From positions 1,674,001 to 1,738,000 of the forward strand of contig OZ345372.1 of the NCBI GenBank assembly GCA_977006965.1: 64,000 bases of DNA, given 5' to 3'. How positions within the stretch are numbered: the first letter of the stretch is position 1; every line of letters begins with the position of its first letter. The notes under the pieces are model-generated. The model saw nothing but the letters and a program-made list of their open reading frames with translations. It did no database searches and was not told the origin of the DNA. Below are positions 41,414-52,929 of the stretch, piece after piece. The position numbers and the translations under genes are program-made. This stretch comes from Phymatolithon calcareum (lineage: Eukaryota > Rhodophyta > Florideophyceae > Hapalidiales).

Positions 41414-42826
41414 TTTTTTTCCAAGTTTATTTAAAAGCCCCACAGACTTCCGAAGATATGGGCAAGGCTTCCCCAGTTGCTAACTTCCTTTGTGTAGCTG
41501 TGCTTCTTCGTTTTGCATGCACTCTATGAGGGTCCTTCTGAATAGCAAAAGCTCATCCAGAGCTTTATCTGTGTCCAGTCTGCTTTATCCTTCAACTTCG
41601 TGTGCTGAAAGTGTTTTTTTTAGTAGTATTTATTAAACGCTCTCAGTAACACTCTTTAGACTGTAAGGGAGATGCGTTTCAGTTGCTACAGCCTTGTAGC
41701 ATAGTATAACATTCATATATGCTTCTTCCGCAATCTTGTATATCGTGGCCCTAGCTGCAAAAACCCACATCGGACGGATGTGGGAAAAGCTTAGAGTCCT
41801 CTATGCGCTCAGCGGAGATTCGAGCTCGCAATTCTTATCCTTTGTTTTTCTATTCCATGTCCTCGTAAAAGGCACTGGTAAAGAAGAGTAGCTGGTCCAG
41901 TGCTTCTTCGGTCTTCTTGGTCTCTTCTCCGGTCAGCTGGTATCTCGCCAAAGACGTTTCAACCGTGTGCAATAGCCTTGATATGATTTCGCCAAATTTG
42001 TCTTCTAGTAGTGTCGTGCTCAGTGGGGGAAATCTCCCAAACGCCCACTTCACCGCCAATTGACGATGACGTACTTTCGGAAGCCTTAAAATCACTGGAA
42101 TTGCTCCGACTATATCGTACGGTATCTTTCTCTTTCTGCTTGATTCCAAAGACTCCCCTTCATCATTGAAGAGTGATGCTTTCAGGGATCCTGCAGACAT
42201 TCCTTGCTTAAGATACTCCAAGGCCTTCTCGAACTGCTCATGCCTTAGCATTGCTGCCATGTCCCGACACACCCATTGCAATTCATCCACGTCTCTGCAA
42301 TCCTTTGGGACGGCCAGTAGGCTCTCTTTTTTTGTCTTGGCTCTCACGAGCATTTTGAGCGCTAAAACCATTCTCCTGTCTTCAGCTGCTTGGATGCGAC
42401 AGAGAAGACGAAGTCTTGCAGACCGGTTTTTCGCGATTGGTCCAAGGACTTGATAGAAAAAGGTCCTCTCCACCTCTTCAATAGCTGTCTGGATTCTCGG
42501 CGTCCAAGGTGTTAGATGCATGGCATACTCCCATCTTGGCTGTATCAGTGCCTTGTATACCTTGATAGCTTTAAGCGCGTTAATACCGCGCATGGAGACA
42601 CCAAGGGGTCTTAACTGATACACAGCGATCTTGGCGTTCCGGATGCGCTCGAGCATTCTTGTCTCGGTTACCCCCTGACTGCTCAGTGAGATTCCAAGGT
42701 ATGACACTTCTTTGACTTTCGTTAGTGTTTTGCCTGACAGCTGTGCTGAAAGTGTGTGTTCCAGAGTCGCCATATGCTGTCGAGCTCTGTTTTCGAATTT
42801 TTCTGCCATGCATGTTGTTGTTCACG
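41414..42826 (-). mobile_element. LINE-B fragment (3' end), itself interrupted
   Basis: The left part, 41414-41600, carries the LINE-B 3' UTR (AAGTTTATTTAAAAGCCCC, ATATGGGCAAGGC) and the last codons. The right part, 42742-42826, encodes MAEKFENRARQHMATLEHT, equivalent to MAEEFGTRAREHMKTLEST in the LINE-B at 46.1 kb. The two halves join exactly at the 14-bp duplication around LINE-A copy 4. Confidence 0.88.
41615..42741 (-). mobile_element. LINE-A copy 4, 5'-truncated, nested in LINE-B
   Basis: TGTGCTGAAAGTGT is present at 41601-41614 and 42742-42755. The tail is six to seven A, with TTTATTAAACGC on this strand. Coding (41850-42741) covers the RT C-terminal domain from LSGKTLTKVKEVSYLGISLS to FYEDME with no stops. 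The frame runs on by chance into the LINE-B flank, giving a 319-codon chimeric ORF. Confidence 0.95.
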
Positions 42827-43912
42827 CGGTACACATACGCGCCGAGGAGACCAAGATAGGACGACGACCCAGCCAGGGTGGCGAAGTTCATGCATCACCG
42901 ACTGGTGGGAGCGGCAGCGCTCGGGTACACCGGCCGTTGCTGACGACCCGCTCAGCTTCTCGGTTTGGATGCACCTTCATTCCTTGATCCTTGCGCTTAG
43001 CGACCGACCTTGCGCAGCCCCCCACGCGAGTGTTTCCATGTGACGGTCATAGCTTTCGAAAATATGTATTTCGCAGTCCCATCTTGCAAAGCTCGTAACT
43101 TCCAGAACGAAATAGACTTGCTGGGTGCGCTACGCCTGTGAAAGCTCAAAATCAACACGTTTTCGTTCTTGTCTCACGTTGACCCCAGAAGAAGGCGAGC
43201 ATCTTGACGCAATGGCCTTCCTCCCATATCTACTGCGCAGTGCCGGAGACCAGGTACCACTAGACCAGGAGCACGCTGTTGAGCTGCGCAGTCGCACTAC
43301 AGAAGAAGGTCGACATGTGGACGCGACCTTAGTCCATATTTTCGCCTTCAATGTCGCAATTGCCCAGGTCGACTCCGCAAACTCGGTAGCCACGCCGCAC
43401 ACCCGCAACCCGTACTGGGGTGAAAAGTCCACGCTCCCATGGTCCTTCACAAACAATGCCATCGCTCGCCCAAACGCTCTCTCCGTCAGTCGGGATATTC
43501 TGGGTTCTGGAATGACCCCACTGTCTGCAGCATATGTTATGCTCTGGGGATCACTCGGCGCCGAAGCAATATCCAAAACGAAGGGGGGACGGATACGGCG
43601 TAGGTCTCAATGTCCACGCAGACTGCACGACGGCAAAGCGAGTAGCCGTGAACCGTCACCAATATTTACGGAAGTGGACTTAATATCCACGGCGGACTCC
43701 TCGGTTGACGGCAACGAGACCATAAGCTTCTGCAGCGATCGCTGCGAGCAGAAGTCCGTCCACAGGAGCAGCGAAGCGCAGAGGACAATTGACTTGCATA
43801 ATGACGCTCGTATGCGTAATCTGCGCACATTTTTGGTGTGGAAAGTCGTCCTGATTCAGCCTTCATCAGCTCAGACTTTGTCCTTGCAAGTAGTTAGCAG
43901 TAGGAAAAGAGC

Positions 43913-46484
43913 CTCAAGGGAAATACTTCCCCCGAATCGGTATCGGATATCTACAGGGAGATTGTAGACCTCGGAGGAAAGTCAAGAAGAGAACCCAAGA
44001 AAGAATCCGCTCTTCGCAAGTATCACGAAGGCATGCCAGGAATCATGGACAACCTCAAAAAGTGCAGCAATGCAAGAGATCTACACCAGGTATACAAGTG
44101 ACTTGTTAAAACCTGGTGTGATCTGTGGAGAACCAGAAAACGCATCCCGGCACGCTACAAGTCATTTTGGAATACAGAGCTAGACAAAATGGCACTGAAG
44201 CGAAAGAAACTCTACCGGAAAGACAGAACATCCCACTCACCGGAAGACTGGGGTCGTTACCACGAGTGTAACTACCAAATCAGAACCTTGGTGAGCAAGA
44301 AGAAGAAAGAGCAGTATCAAGAATACATTGCCGACGTCGAGGAGAAAGATGGACAAGCGGCCTTGAAGCAACTTGCCAAGATGAAAAAGAAAATTCGAAG
44401 AATAACGCTACGAAACAAGATGACAGGAAGCCCCATGAATTGCGCTAAATTCTCACCCCACATCTCGGCGACATGCCATAGCACCGAAAAGTGGCAACCG
44501 GGACTAAGAAAATTCTCCTGCCCCGACGACATGAGGACAAAAATTGAAGCGGCTATCCGAAAAGCACCAAAAGGAAAGGCACAGGGCTTAGACAAGGTGA
44601 AGGCTGAAATGCTAAAAGTCGATATACCTCTCAAGGCTGAAGTGCTTACAGCCTTGTGGAAGGCATGCGGGAGGTGCGGAGATACGCCTCTGCACTGGCA
44701 GAAAGCGCTCCTCGTCCCAATACACAAGAAGGGGGAGCACGAGGACCTCGGAAACTACCGACCGATTTCCCTGCTGAGCCACCCAAGGAAAATTACTGAG
44801 ACAGCTATCGATAAGAAGCTGCGCACAGTATACTCAAACCAATGGTATCAGCTTGGGTTCTAAAAGGGGAAGAGCACTGAACTTGCCATCCTAAGAGCTA
44901 CTGAGCTACTAAAAGAGGATCAGAGATGTGTAGCAGTATTGGACCTTAAGGCTGCCTGCGACACAGTACCAAGAGCACACTTGGTGAACAGAATGAGACA
45001 AGTACTGCCCAAGGAGATCTGCGCAATGGCCGAGGCGTTCTTGACACCATCCTGGATCGCAACAATTGGTGATGCAAGCAGAAAGTGGTTTCTAGTGGAC
45101 AGGGGGGTTCCGCAAGGGTCTCCTCTCAGTCTAAGCCTCTACAACATCTTCATGGATGAATTCGCCGAGCGAATGAGCCGGGCATCAAAAACCTGGGCTG
45201 AAGTTCCGGCTATCCATTTTGCAGACGATGTTCTTCTCTCTGCGAAATTCCCCGCTGCATTGCAAGGACTATTGGATATAGCTACCCAATGGGCACAAGA
45301 TCGTGGAACGCTAAGCAAGGGAAAAGCGAAGTTCTCGAATCAGAGGAAACATTGGGCAAGACATTCAAGTTCGCAAACAAGGTTCTGGCACACGTTCTGG
45401 ATGTCACATATTTTGGAGTATCCCTAGACCCCGGAGGAGTCACAGATATGCTAATGATGCAACGACTAAAGAAAGCAAGGACGGTCGTGTACGAATTGCG
45501 TACACTGGGAGTGTTCAAGAAAGGGTTAAGTATACAGAAGTGTATTCAGATATACAAGGCGCTAGTGCAGCCACGCTGGGAGTACGCAATGCACTTAACG
45601 CCCTGTTCAGAAGACGTACAAAATGCCGTCAAGGAAGGAGAAGTAACATTCTTCAATCAAGTATTCGGGCCACTGGCCCGAGGAAGGACGGACAGGCTCC
45701 GTCTCCTGTGCCGGATCCAGACGGCCCCACATCGTCGAGAAATGTTGGCCTTCAAAATGCTGAGAAGGAACAAGGAGAAGGAACGTATGTATCCAAATGA
45801 AGTGCCCGAAAGCAAAAGCAACCATGAATTGCAGTACACACGGAAAGATATCGCCGCGATGGAAACCAGAGAGCCGTTTGGTGAAGCTGTAAAGCATATC
45901 CAAACAAACCAGTCTTCACAAACACTTCGATCTAAATTTCTGGCAATGGAAGGAGACCGTCTAGAATCGAAGCGGAAAAGGAAGATTCCATATGATAAGA
46001 CAAGTGAATTGCCAGCAATACTCAGGTTCCCCAAGGTGAAGCATAGACAACTCGCACTGCAGTATGCCTGCGGAATATTCCCACACGTGTCAACAACAAG
46101 TATGGCCGAAGAATTCGGCACAAGAGCCAGAGAGCATATGAAGACCCTTGAAAGCACGCTAGCAGGGTACGACCTAGAAGGAGAAAAACGACTAGAAGCA
46201 GAAAAGGCGCTAGATGAGCTCTTATTATTTAGCAAGACACTCATAGAACGCATAGAGAACGAAGAAGGCCTGTATTGATTCGTATAAGGCAAGGCAAAAA
46301 GCGGTCGAGTACAAACACCAGCAATCCTGTAGAGGACTGAGATAGGATTATTTTGAATCCTGAGTTTTCCCGTCCGCGATTCTAGTGAGCGTTTCGTGAG
46401 CTGCGCAAAGGTAGGTAGCATCAAAGGAAGCCTCGCCCATATCTTCGGAAGTCTGTGGGGCTTTTAAATAAACTTGAATAAAAA
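43913..46484 (+). mobile_element. LINE-B, 5'-truncated, 2.57 kb, with target duplication and empty site
   Basis: AGTAGGAAAAGAGC occurs at 43899-43912 and 46485-46498. The 3' end is TTTTAAATAAACTTGAATAAAAA. The paralogous unoccupied site is at about 53768-53790 in copy 2 (AGCAGTACGCAAAGAGCAGGG). The insert includes RT but no endonuclease. Confidence 0.96.
44050..46278 (+). pseudogene. LINE-B reverse transcriptase, nonsense and frameshift mutated
   Basis: 44189-44863 encodes the RT fingers (GKAQGLDKVKAEML, HKKGEHEDLGNYRPISLLS, YQLGF). It ends in TAA where LINE-A has CAA in LGFQKGKSTEL. The next segment, 44864-45310, carries CDTVPRAHLV, DRGVPQGSPLSLSLYNIFMD and FADDVLL, then shifts frame near 45300. 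45289-46278 is the C-terminal domain (RWEYAMHLTPC, QYACGIFPHVSTT). A TGA at about 44101 breaks the N-terminus too. Related to LINE-A at roughly half of residues, so a sister family. Confidence 0.88.
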
Positions 46485-46640
46485 AGTAGGAAAAGAGCAG
46501 GGATGGAGTCTTGGAAGCGGTACGGTCTGACTCCCGTAGAGTTGAGACATATCCATGAGACGCAATGTTGACTGCACTACGCCCAGCACAAGACCTGTGC
46601 AATGACCGCCGACCCGCGAGGCAGCGAGTTTGCGAAGGTG

Positions 46641-48350
46641 AGGCGTATCGAGAAACCGAGTGCAAAAACTATTTCCAGATCGACAATGGCGTCCGTGTGC
46701 TGGTGCCAAGTCGTCGCCTTCCTGAGCGTGAGCTCTTCATGGCTGGCAGCTTGGGACAAGCCAGTCGCTTTTTGCGCGTGAAACTCGCCGTACCTGTCGG
46801 AGTGCGAACGACTATGTCTCTGGCGTGCGGATCCGCTTGCGAACGGGAGATAAGGCGCGAACTCAAGGAAGGTCGCACGAGTTCCGCTTCCACGTAGTGC
46901 GGCTGGACTGCGAGACATAACACACCTCGTAGACAAAATGGATCTCAACTCAGAACTTTGTTCAACATATGATCCTACATTGTTCGGGTCGGGCTGTTAG
47001 TCGACGGAAATTCATCGGCAGAGTTCGGAGCAAAACGGTAGAAGATCTGTGCAGAGAGAAACCCGTAGCGATAATCCAATATTTGAACGAAGAGAACTTG
47101 CTCGAGAGCAAGTTTAGGCGTTAACTTAAAAATTGACGTCATCTGCAATAAAGAAAGAAAGAAAGAACTCAAGGAAGATCTTGATCTAGCACAAGACAGC
47201 TTTGGCTTGGAACAGTAGCTTAGGACAGGGGCTTAGATGTGGACGGGACCCGCAAATGCAAAACGATAAACGTATTGCAGGGTTTCAATCAGTCGTCGGA
47301 CTGCGAACTGGTTCTCTCCTGGCTCGCGACGCCAGGTACGGAAACTCGCCTTCCGGTGTAGGCGAACATAGGTTCTTCACCGATGTGATAGATTGGTTGA
47401 ATGAACAGGTATTTTCCTTGACAATGGAATGACGTAATGATGATGATCATCATCATCCTCAAAATCGGCGCTACACACTCCTAAAGTATAGGCTCGATAA
47501 ACGAATTTTCATACTCTATGAAGCTCAGTCCTCAAAGAATAAGACAACACTTAACTGGTGTGCTCAAGGCCGTCTCGAGTCGAAACACCTGGAGATCCAC
47601 TTGTACGCACCTCGCAAAAAGTTCGACAGTAGCACCCACGCGATCTACTGCGCGACTTCGGCGGGTCCGCGCTTGAAGCTTTGTTTCATCGCTGACTGCC
47701 CCGCAGCGACAGGAGCTGCCTTACTATGACGCGCTCGCTACGTACAAAATGTCTGACTTTGGATCAGGTGCACTCTCACCACTCGACGCTCTTCTCGGTA
47801 AGACGGCGGGGGGCGAGACGCGCCGTGTGCGCGCGGGTGACGTGGTAGTGACTCAACTGACACAAGTGCGAATACAGAGAAGCGGCGAGAGCAATTTTTG
47901 ACTCCACGATGCCACGCTATGTGCGCATGCCGTTGAACGTGCGTTTCCCGTACAGTCGGTCGATGCCGAAGCGCCTTCCACGGATGTAGTTGCGAGCAGC
48001 CTGGTTAAAGTGCGGAGACACACGGGAGCTCGTTGGCGCTATAGCGTGTCGGAGTAGCCGAGGAGGCGAGCGACAAGAGCGCGACGTGCGGCAGTCCGGA
48101 TGCACAATCTTGGCGCCTGCCGCGATTGTGCGTGACGGAGTGGGAACATTGGCTAGGGATTTTTGTCCTTAGGAAGTGCGAGGGGCTCGGTAAGGCTGAT
48201 CATCTGGAAGTTTTCGAGTTTTAAATGTTTCATACAGACAAAAAATGACATCACCTATGAAAATCTAGGATACTGGTGGCGATTATGTACATTGGCACTA
48301 CATGTACAGAGAATAACGCCTCACTGCCGTATGAACGTATGTGTTTTTAA
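46641..48350. repeat. Unit 1: decayed second-gene region
   Basis: GTACAGTCGGTCGATGCCGAAGCGCCTTCCACGG (about 47952) and the following 180 bp align with 54597-54790 in unit 2, and more weakly with 62270-62440 in unit 3. No ORF survives. 47130-47170 holds a short GAAAGAAAGAAAG run. Confidence 0.65.
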
Positions 48351-48354
48351 AACT

Positions 48355-48404
48355 ATTCATCATAGTCTTGCTCTCTTTAAAAAGAGGGCAGGACTATGAT
48401 GAAT
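48355..48404. repeat. Near-perfect palindrome, 24-bp arms, AA loop
   Basis: ATTCATCATAGTCTTGCTCTCTTT (48355-48378) pairs with AAAGAGGGCAGGACTATGATGAAT (48381-48404) with two mismatches. It sits at the 3' edge of a LINE-C fragment. Confidence 0.9.
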
Positions 48405-48735
48405 ATTTGCCGGTCAATTCCTCCCCTTTGATGTTCAGCATATTTTCCAAATACGTGCTTGTAGAAAAGGTATTCTGCTGGTTCTATCGCATCTTGTAAC
48501 CGCTTGGTCGTAGGCGTCAAAAGGATGGCAAGCTCCCATTTGGGGAGAATCAACGACTTGAAAAACCTGATACTCGTAGCTGGCTGGAATCCGCTAGCAT
48601 TTTCACCAATTTGGCGTAGTTCGTGGACGCATCCAACCGTATTCCGAACTTTTGAGATTGCCGCGTCCTCGGTGACTCCTTTGTGGTCCATACTTACCCT
48701 GAGGTAGGAAGTCTCCATGCTTGGTGCAGGATGCC
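48377..48735 (-). mobile_element. LINE-C related fragment
   Basis: A 113-codon frame encodes YLRVSMDHKGVTEDAAISKV, FFKSLILPKWELAILLTPT and YKHVFGKYAEHQR. It parallels YLGVSMKNKGVTDD, FKSLIFPKWEYALHVTP and YKNIFGKYAEHRR of LINE-C at 35.9-36.2 kb. Only this RT C-terminal block is present, so it is 5'-truncated and also 3'-shortened. Confidence 0.85.
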
Positions 48736-48739
48736 CACA

Positions 48740-49633
48740 TAAAGGAAGCCAGCATAGCCGATCAAGAAATCGGTCTGTCGCGAGAGCAGAGTCTCACAAC
48801 TCTCAGTTGTCCAAAAAGCGTAAGAAACACTTCTGAACATGAGAGGATCCCATACTGTTCAAGCCTTTCGGCGCACACCAGTTAGTCGCGTTAAAAACTG
48901 CCGGTTTCCCAGTACGGGGACCCGGAATAGCGCGACGCTTAAACCGGTCACTTCTGTCCGTGTACTCTCAATAGCACACTGACGCGACCCTGTAGTACTT
49001 ATACTATTCCACATCTAGGCGTCAGCGCTGGAGTATGAAGTGCCTCTCATTGAGACCCATCTGAGGGTCTCCGAATTTACTCTTGCGTTGTGAGAGCAGG
49101 CGACAATATGCTAAAAGGAGACACTTGTGGCTCCTTGTTTCTTGTCGTCTCCAGAAAACTTTCCCCACACTTCGAAATTGTATCATCTGGACTCTACTGA
49201 ACCCTATGCGCAACTGCGTGCGTAGTTGTGAGATCAGCGAAATCTAGGGATATCCACAGTCCCGCTCTCTGGGAGCTTATATGTAAATTAGAGTCGGAGC
49301 CCATACTTTTCGATTCAACGAGCCACCAATGATCAAATCATGCCATAAACGATAAAATACATCGGACATAGCGCTCCTCCGGCTTTCCTGACTTCAAGTA
49401 GGATAAGAGAAACCACTCCAAGGCGCTTCGCCTCTCCGAATCTCTGTGACTCTAGCGTAAAAATAGTGCTGATCGTACGGGAAGCTCGGTATTGGAGAAC
49501 TCGATGACATTAAATGAGCTACTCACGAACATTTGATAATCCGCAGACCTCTCGAAGTAGTCCGAAGACAGCCCAAAATCAGCATCGTTCACGTAGAAGT
49601 TTCCCATTAACCAGCTGTAGAATTGCGTGCTAG
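48740..49633. repeat. Unit 1 spacer, homologous to 55640-57080
   Basis: Long alignable stretches include GAGTCTC...CAGTTGT, GCACACCAGTTAGT, GTCACTTCT, CCGTGTACTC, ATTCCACATCT and CCCATTAACCAGCTGTAGAAT. The unit-2 counterpart carries an added SINE. No gene is visible in either. Confidence 0.7.
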
Positions 49634-49668
49634 TTTTTTTAGTTCAAGCTTATTTAGAAGCCCCACAG
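49634..49668 (-). mobile_element. 35-bp LINE-B tail insertion
   Basis: TTTTTTTAGTTCAAGCTTATTTAGAAGCCCCACAG equals the last 35 bases of LINE-B including the A run. The unit-2 counterpart at about 57080 lacks it. This is an extreme case of 5' truncation. Confidence 0.75.
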
Positions 49669-50700
49669 AAATTCATGCACTTCACGAAGTCAAAAGGAGC
49701 GTAGTCAAGTTTCTTGAAGTGTAGCAGACAACGAAATCTGCCCGTGCAAGTGATGAGAGCTCAATGGAAGTCGACAGTTGGGATACAGGGTGTATCGAAG
49801 ACAACGCTCAGCTGTGCTCAAAAACTATGATGCTCCTCAAGCTGCCGAACAGGCGAAAAAGAGGGCGCCTGCATCTCTGAAGGCTTTTCTTTGGCCTTAT
49901 CTGAATTCCCGTCGCGAGGGGCAGGGGTGTCACACCTTGGTTCACCCTAGGATGCTCTGAGTCTGCTCCACTCAGTACTTCACGGGCGAAATTGTATGTT
50001 TTTATTTTACAAGTCCTCCACGAAAGCATATGCCGACATCCGAGCAGCTTGGGTCCCACTAGCAGCATTCCTGTCTGATCGCATGGCACATGGCGTATCA
50101 CATTTCCACAATCTTGTTTCGTTATGCTACAGGAATCGTTCCCATGTGCTAAATCGTTCCCATGTGCTAAAGCGATCCACAGCTCTACAGACTTCAAGAT
50201 GTATTCCGAGCAGCTCAGTAGTATCTCCGGCGGTCTCCTGTTTCAGTAAACGGAGTCTTCCAACTGAAAGCATGGCCCACAGACCAATTCGATGTTTTGA
50301 CGGGAGCGAGGGACAAATCGTTTCACATTGAAAATGCAGTGGTTTATGAATTGGTTTTCCTTTCCTGAAGGTCTACTAACAGGTTCTTGACCCCTTCTCT
50401 GAAACGGACGGCAAAGTGCTACATCACCTCATAAATTCGCACCTGAAAATATATAGAGCCTTGCTTTCCTATAGATCACAGAAAAAAGTACTCCAATCAT
50501 GGAAAGGGTACGAATTTAGCTTCACTTTCTTGGAAAATTCGCCGAAGCAAAGTGCCAGTCTTCTCCAATCGCCGGCTCTGCACAGAATTGCTTGTGACAG
50601 GCTACGATATTTGCTTCATAGACAAAGTGCCAAAAGGTTTAAATTCAAGCTCTTGCACTTGATGCCAGTTCAATGAGCATCACGAGCGACGTTCAGAAAC
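49669..50700. repeat. Host segment copy B, upstream of the small gene
   Basis: The sequence parallels 57090-58490, for example GGTACGAATTTAGCTTCACT, GAAGCAAAGTGCCAGTC and CATAGACAAAGTGCC. It includes a 15-bp tandem repeat, TCGTTCCCATGTGCTAAA, at about 50146-50172. No ORF is supported. Confidence 0.6.
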
Positions 50701-50703
50701 GGG

Positions 50704-50710
50704 TATAAAA
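50704..50710 (+). promoter_or_regulatory. TATA box of small gene B
   Basis: TATAAAA lies 70 bp before the ATG at 50774. The same spacing is kept in copies A and C, and the CCTCACTCCGGTATCCGAC block downstream is also shared, so this is a conserved core promoter. Confidence 0.65.
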
Positions 50711-50773
50711 CGGGCAAGCCTCACTCCGGTATCCGACCGGTAGTGCCACACACCGGCAACCCATCCCACAACA

Positions 50774-51205
50774 ATGGATATGGGACCACTCATCGCACGG
50801 TCGGAGGAGGTACTTGGGCAACTTCGCAACATCGTAGTGCCTGACTGGGATAGCCAGGTCGACCGCTAGATGAACAAGCTGTTTCACATGTCCGGCTTCC
50901 TCACTGAAGAAGAAACCAAGCGTGCAAATGATGCGAAAAATCAAGCCCGGGTTGATCTTGCTGGTCTGAAAGTTGCCGTCGATAAACTTGATGATCATCA
51001 AGAACTGTTCAATAGACTGTGCAGGATGTATATAGTGATGCATCGGTGGGATGTAATTTCGGCACTGCCGGACGTAATGGCGACAACTCCGAAGAAAGCT
51101 AACCAAGTGAAACTGGCCAGAGAAACAATTGCAGAGTCAATGAACACTTTCAAGGAGATAATTATGGAGTTAAGGGAGAAATACGGTATAGAGGATGAAG
51201 ATTGA
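50774..51205 (+). pseudogene. Small helical-protein gene, copy B (one nonsense codon)
   Basis: The reading frame from ATG 50774 (MDMGPLIARSEEVLGQLR) is colinear with the intact copy C over its full 143 codons. It differs in that codon 32, TGG (Trp) in copy C, is TAG at 50867-50869. Downstream the frame is open from the next Met (MNKLFHMSGFLTEEETKRAND) to the shared end REKYGIEDED. Roughly 55-60% of residues match copy C. The nonsense codon would remove the N-terminal 32 residues unless translation restarts at the adjacent ATG, so this is either a very young pseudogene or an N-terminally shortened protein. Its TATA box is intact. Confidence 0.75.
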
Positions 51206-52850
51206 CCCTGTACGCCCATTGAATATGAGTTGCTGTAGTGCACGATTCCACGCACTCTTGGATAGCGGATTTTCTTCTTGTGCTGATCTAGAGTGATGCC
51301 TTTATGTTTGGAGACGATAAATTAACTGCAAAAGATACAATGCCCAACGACAGACTTTAGAAATTTCAGTTCAGTGAACCAACGCTACACTTAGCACATC
51401 AATGGTATGGCCATGTGATAATATGCAGGGTCATTGTACCAAGCAAAAATTATTGAAGATGCTTGTAAGCGGTAAGGCGCGCGTGCTAGAATGATGAATC
51501 GAACAAATAGTTTTCAATGAGATATAGCATAAATACATAGCACGGGACAAACATCAGTGACGTTTCATTTTCCCTCTTCGTGTATTCTCTGATAGCTTCG
51601 CTTATTCACTTTGCCGTGTATTAAACGCGTCACTTAGTTCAAGGAGAACTATGATTTTTAGGACGCTCTGCCCCTCGGAGCCCCTCGTCACATGCTGAAC
51701 ATTTCGGCGAGACTGCGGAAAAGAGCCTCGAGACAATGTAACAAAATCTGACACAACCAAAATAGTATGAAGAAAGAAGAAGAAATGTAGATTTTTATTT
51801 AAGAGTTACCTACGCATATGCTGACGCTTGGGGCAACTTTCCTGGTGTCAAGAGGTTTTCTAACATGGTATCAGAAAACGGAGGAAGACTCAATACTGTA
51901 AATGGACAAATTATTAGGGTTATGAAGGGGAAGAAGCAGAAGAAACGTATTCGAGAATAATTCAAACAGCGGCGACGGCAAAGATACACCAGGCACTCAA
52001 GCTGTAAAGAAGCTACCATCGAAGCCTATGCCCGCAATGGTTCGTGCGACAATTTTCTCGGAATCCAACGCTACTGGAAGAAGAAAAGGGACAGCTGGGA
52101 AGATGGTGTATGTCCACGTTGAAACAAGATATTCTAAAATCCGTGGGGATAAGCGAGGAAGCAAGGAAAGCAGCTCGGGCTACGAATATAATTCTGAACC
52201 ATACGAAGTAAGATCAATGTCGGCACAAAGGTAATTTGGGTAGAAGGCAAGTTGCCATTCAATCTCCAGCTCGGTTGCTGATCACCTTTACAATAAAACT
52301 ACAAACTTCAACATGACAGTTAGACTCAATCTTATTATGAAAAGAGACCGTGCTACACGTGAAGCTGCTGTGGTGTTGGCGAGCGCTGGAGTTGACGGCT
52401 TCTAAAATAAAAACCTAAAATTATCCCCTGACATAAATGCTCAGTAGCATCACGACAGGTTCTTATCTCTTAAATGGTGCTCTGATTCTTCTCATTTAGA
52501 CCGCAGAACACACCTTCCTCTCATCGGAAGTGGTGGACACGTATAACAAGAAGAATCATGACTTTTTGGATACAGTGTTATTCAGTAGAAGCAAGGTGAC
52601 GCCTTGCCCGTCAGCGTGGACTCGCGTGCGATCACGCCAAGCAATCAGTTGTAATGGGAACTCAATCATTGTCTTCATCAGCGACAAGGGCAAATGGCTG
52701 AGCCAGAATCTTTCGCTCTTGTCCGTTCGGACCGAGCAAAAGATAAGGGCTTTATGCAAATTCTGTAAAGGCATAGTTTCCTTCGGGGAGAGCTGAGGAA
52801 AACCAAATTAATTAATTTTGTGGGCCTACAGTAGTCATCAATCGATTTGC
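51206..52850. repeat. 3' part of segment B plus an element-D-like tail; no gene
   Basis: 51206-51700 aligns with the region 3' of small gene C. 51788-51837 is an element D tail in minus orientation (ATTTTTATTTAAGAGTTACC, GACGCTTGGGGCAAC). 51840-52850 has no recognised content. A frame at 52028-52234 is short and unsupported. Confidence 0.5.
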
Positions 52851-52929
52851 GAGTTCAGAGGGAACTCTTCTACGAACGCTAAACCAGATGAACCTACATC
52901 GAGGCCCACGCCTCTCCTCACTCCCGCGG

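Larger units (their letters stand above)
43060..46640 (-). pseudogene. PSD-like gene, copy 1 (psi-1), interrupted by LINE-B
   Basis: The nucleotide sequence aligns with the intact copy at 60412-61413 from the C-terminal region (CACGTTTTCGTTCTTGTCTCACG near 43155) through the FVKDHGS/NERVV-equivalent and SDPQSITYAAD block (intact: SDPHSMISPADW) at about 43480-43560, to the TTCAGCCTT stretch at 43857. It is then split at 43912 by a LINE-B. Multiple frameshifts and stops. The far side continues at 46499 in step with copy 2. The ends are approximate. Confidence 0.8.

Noticed and set aside
43125-43967. 280-codon plus-strand ORF
   Set aside because: It is antisense to the PSD-like pseudogene and runs into LINE-B. 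Copies 2 and 3 do not keep it open.
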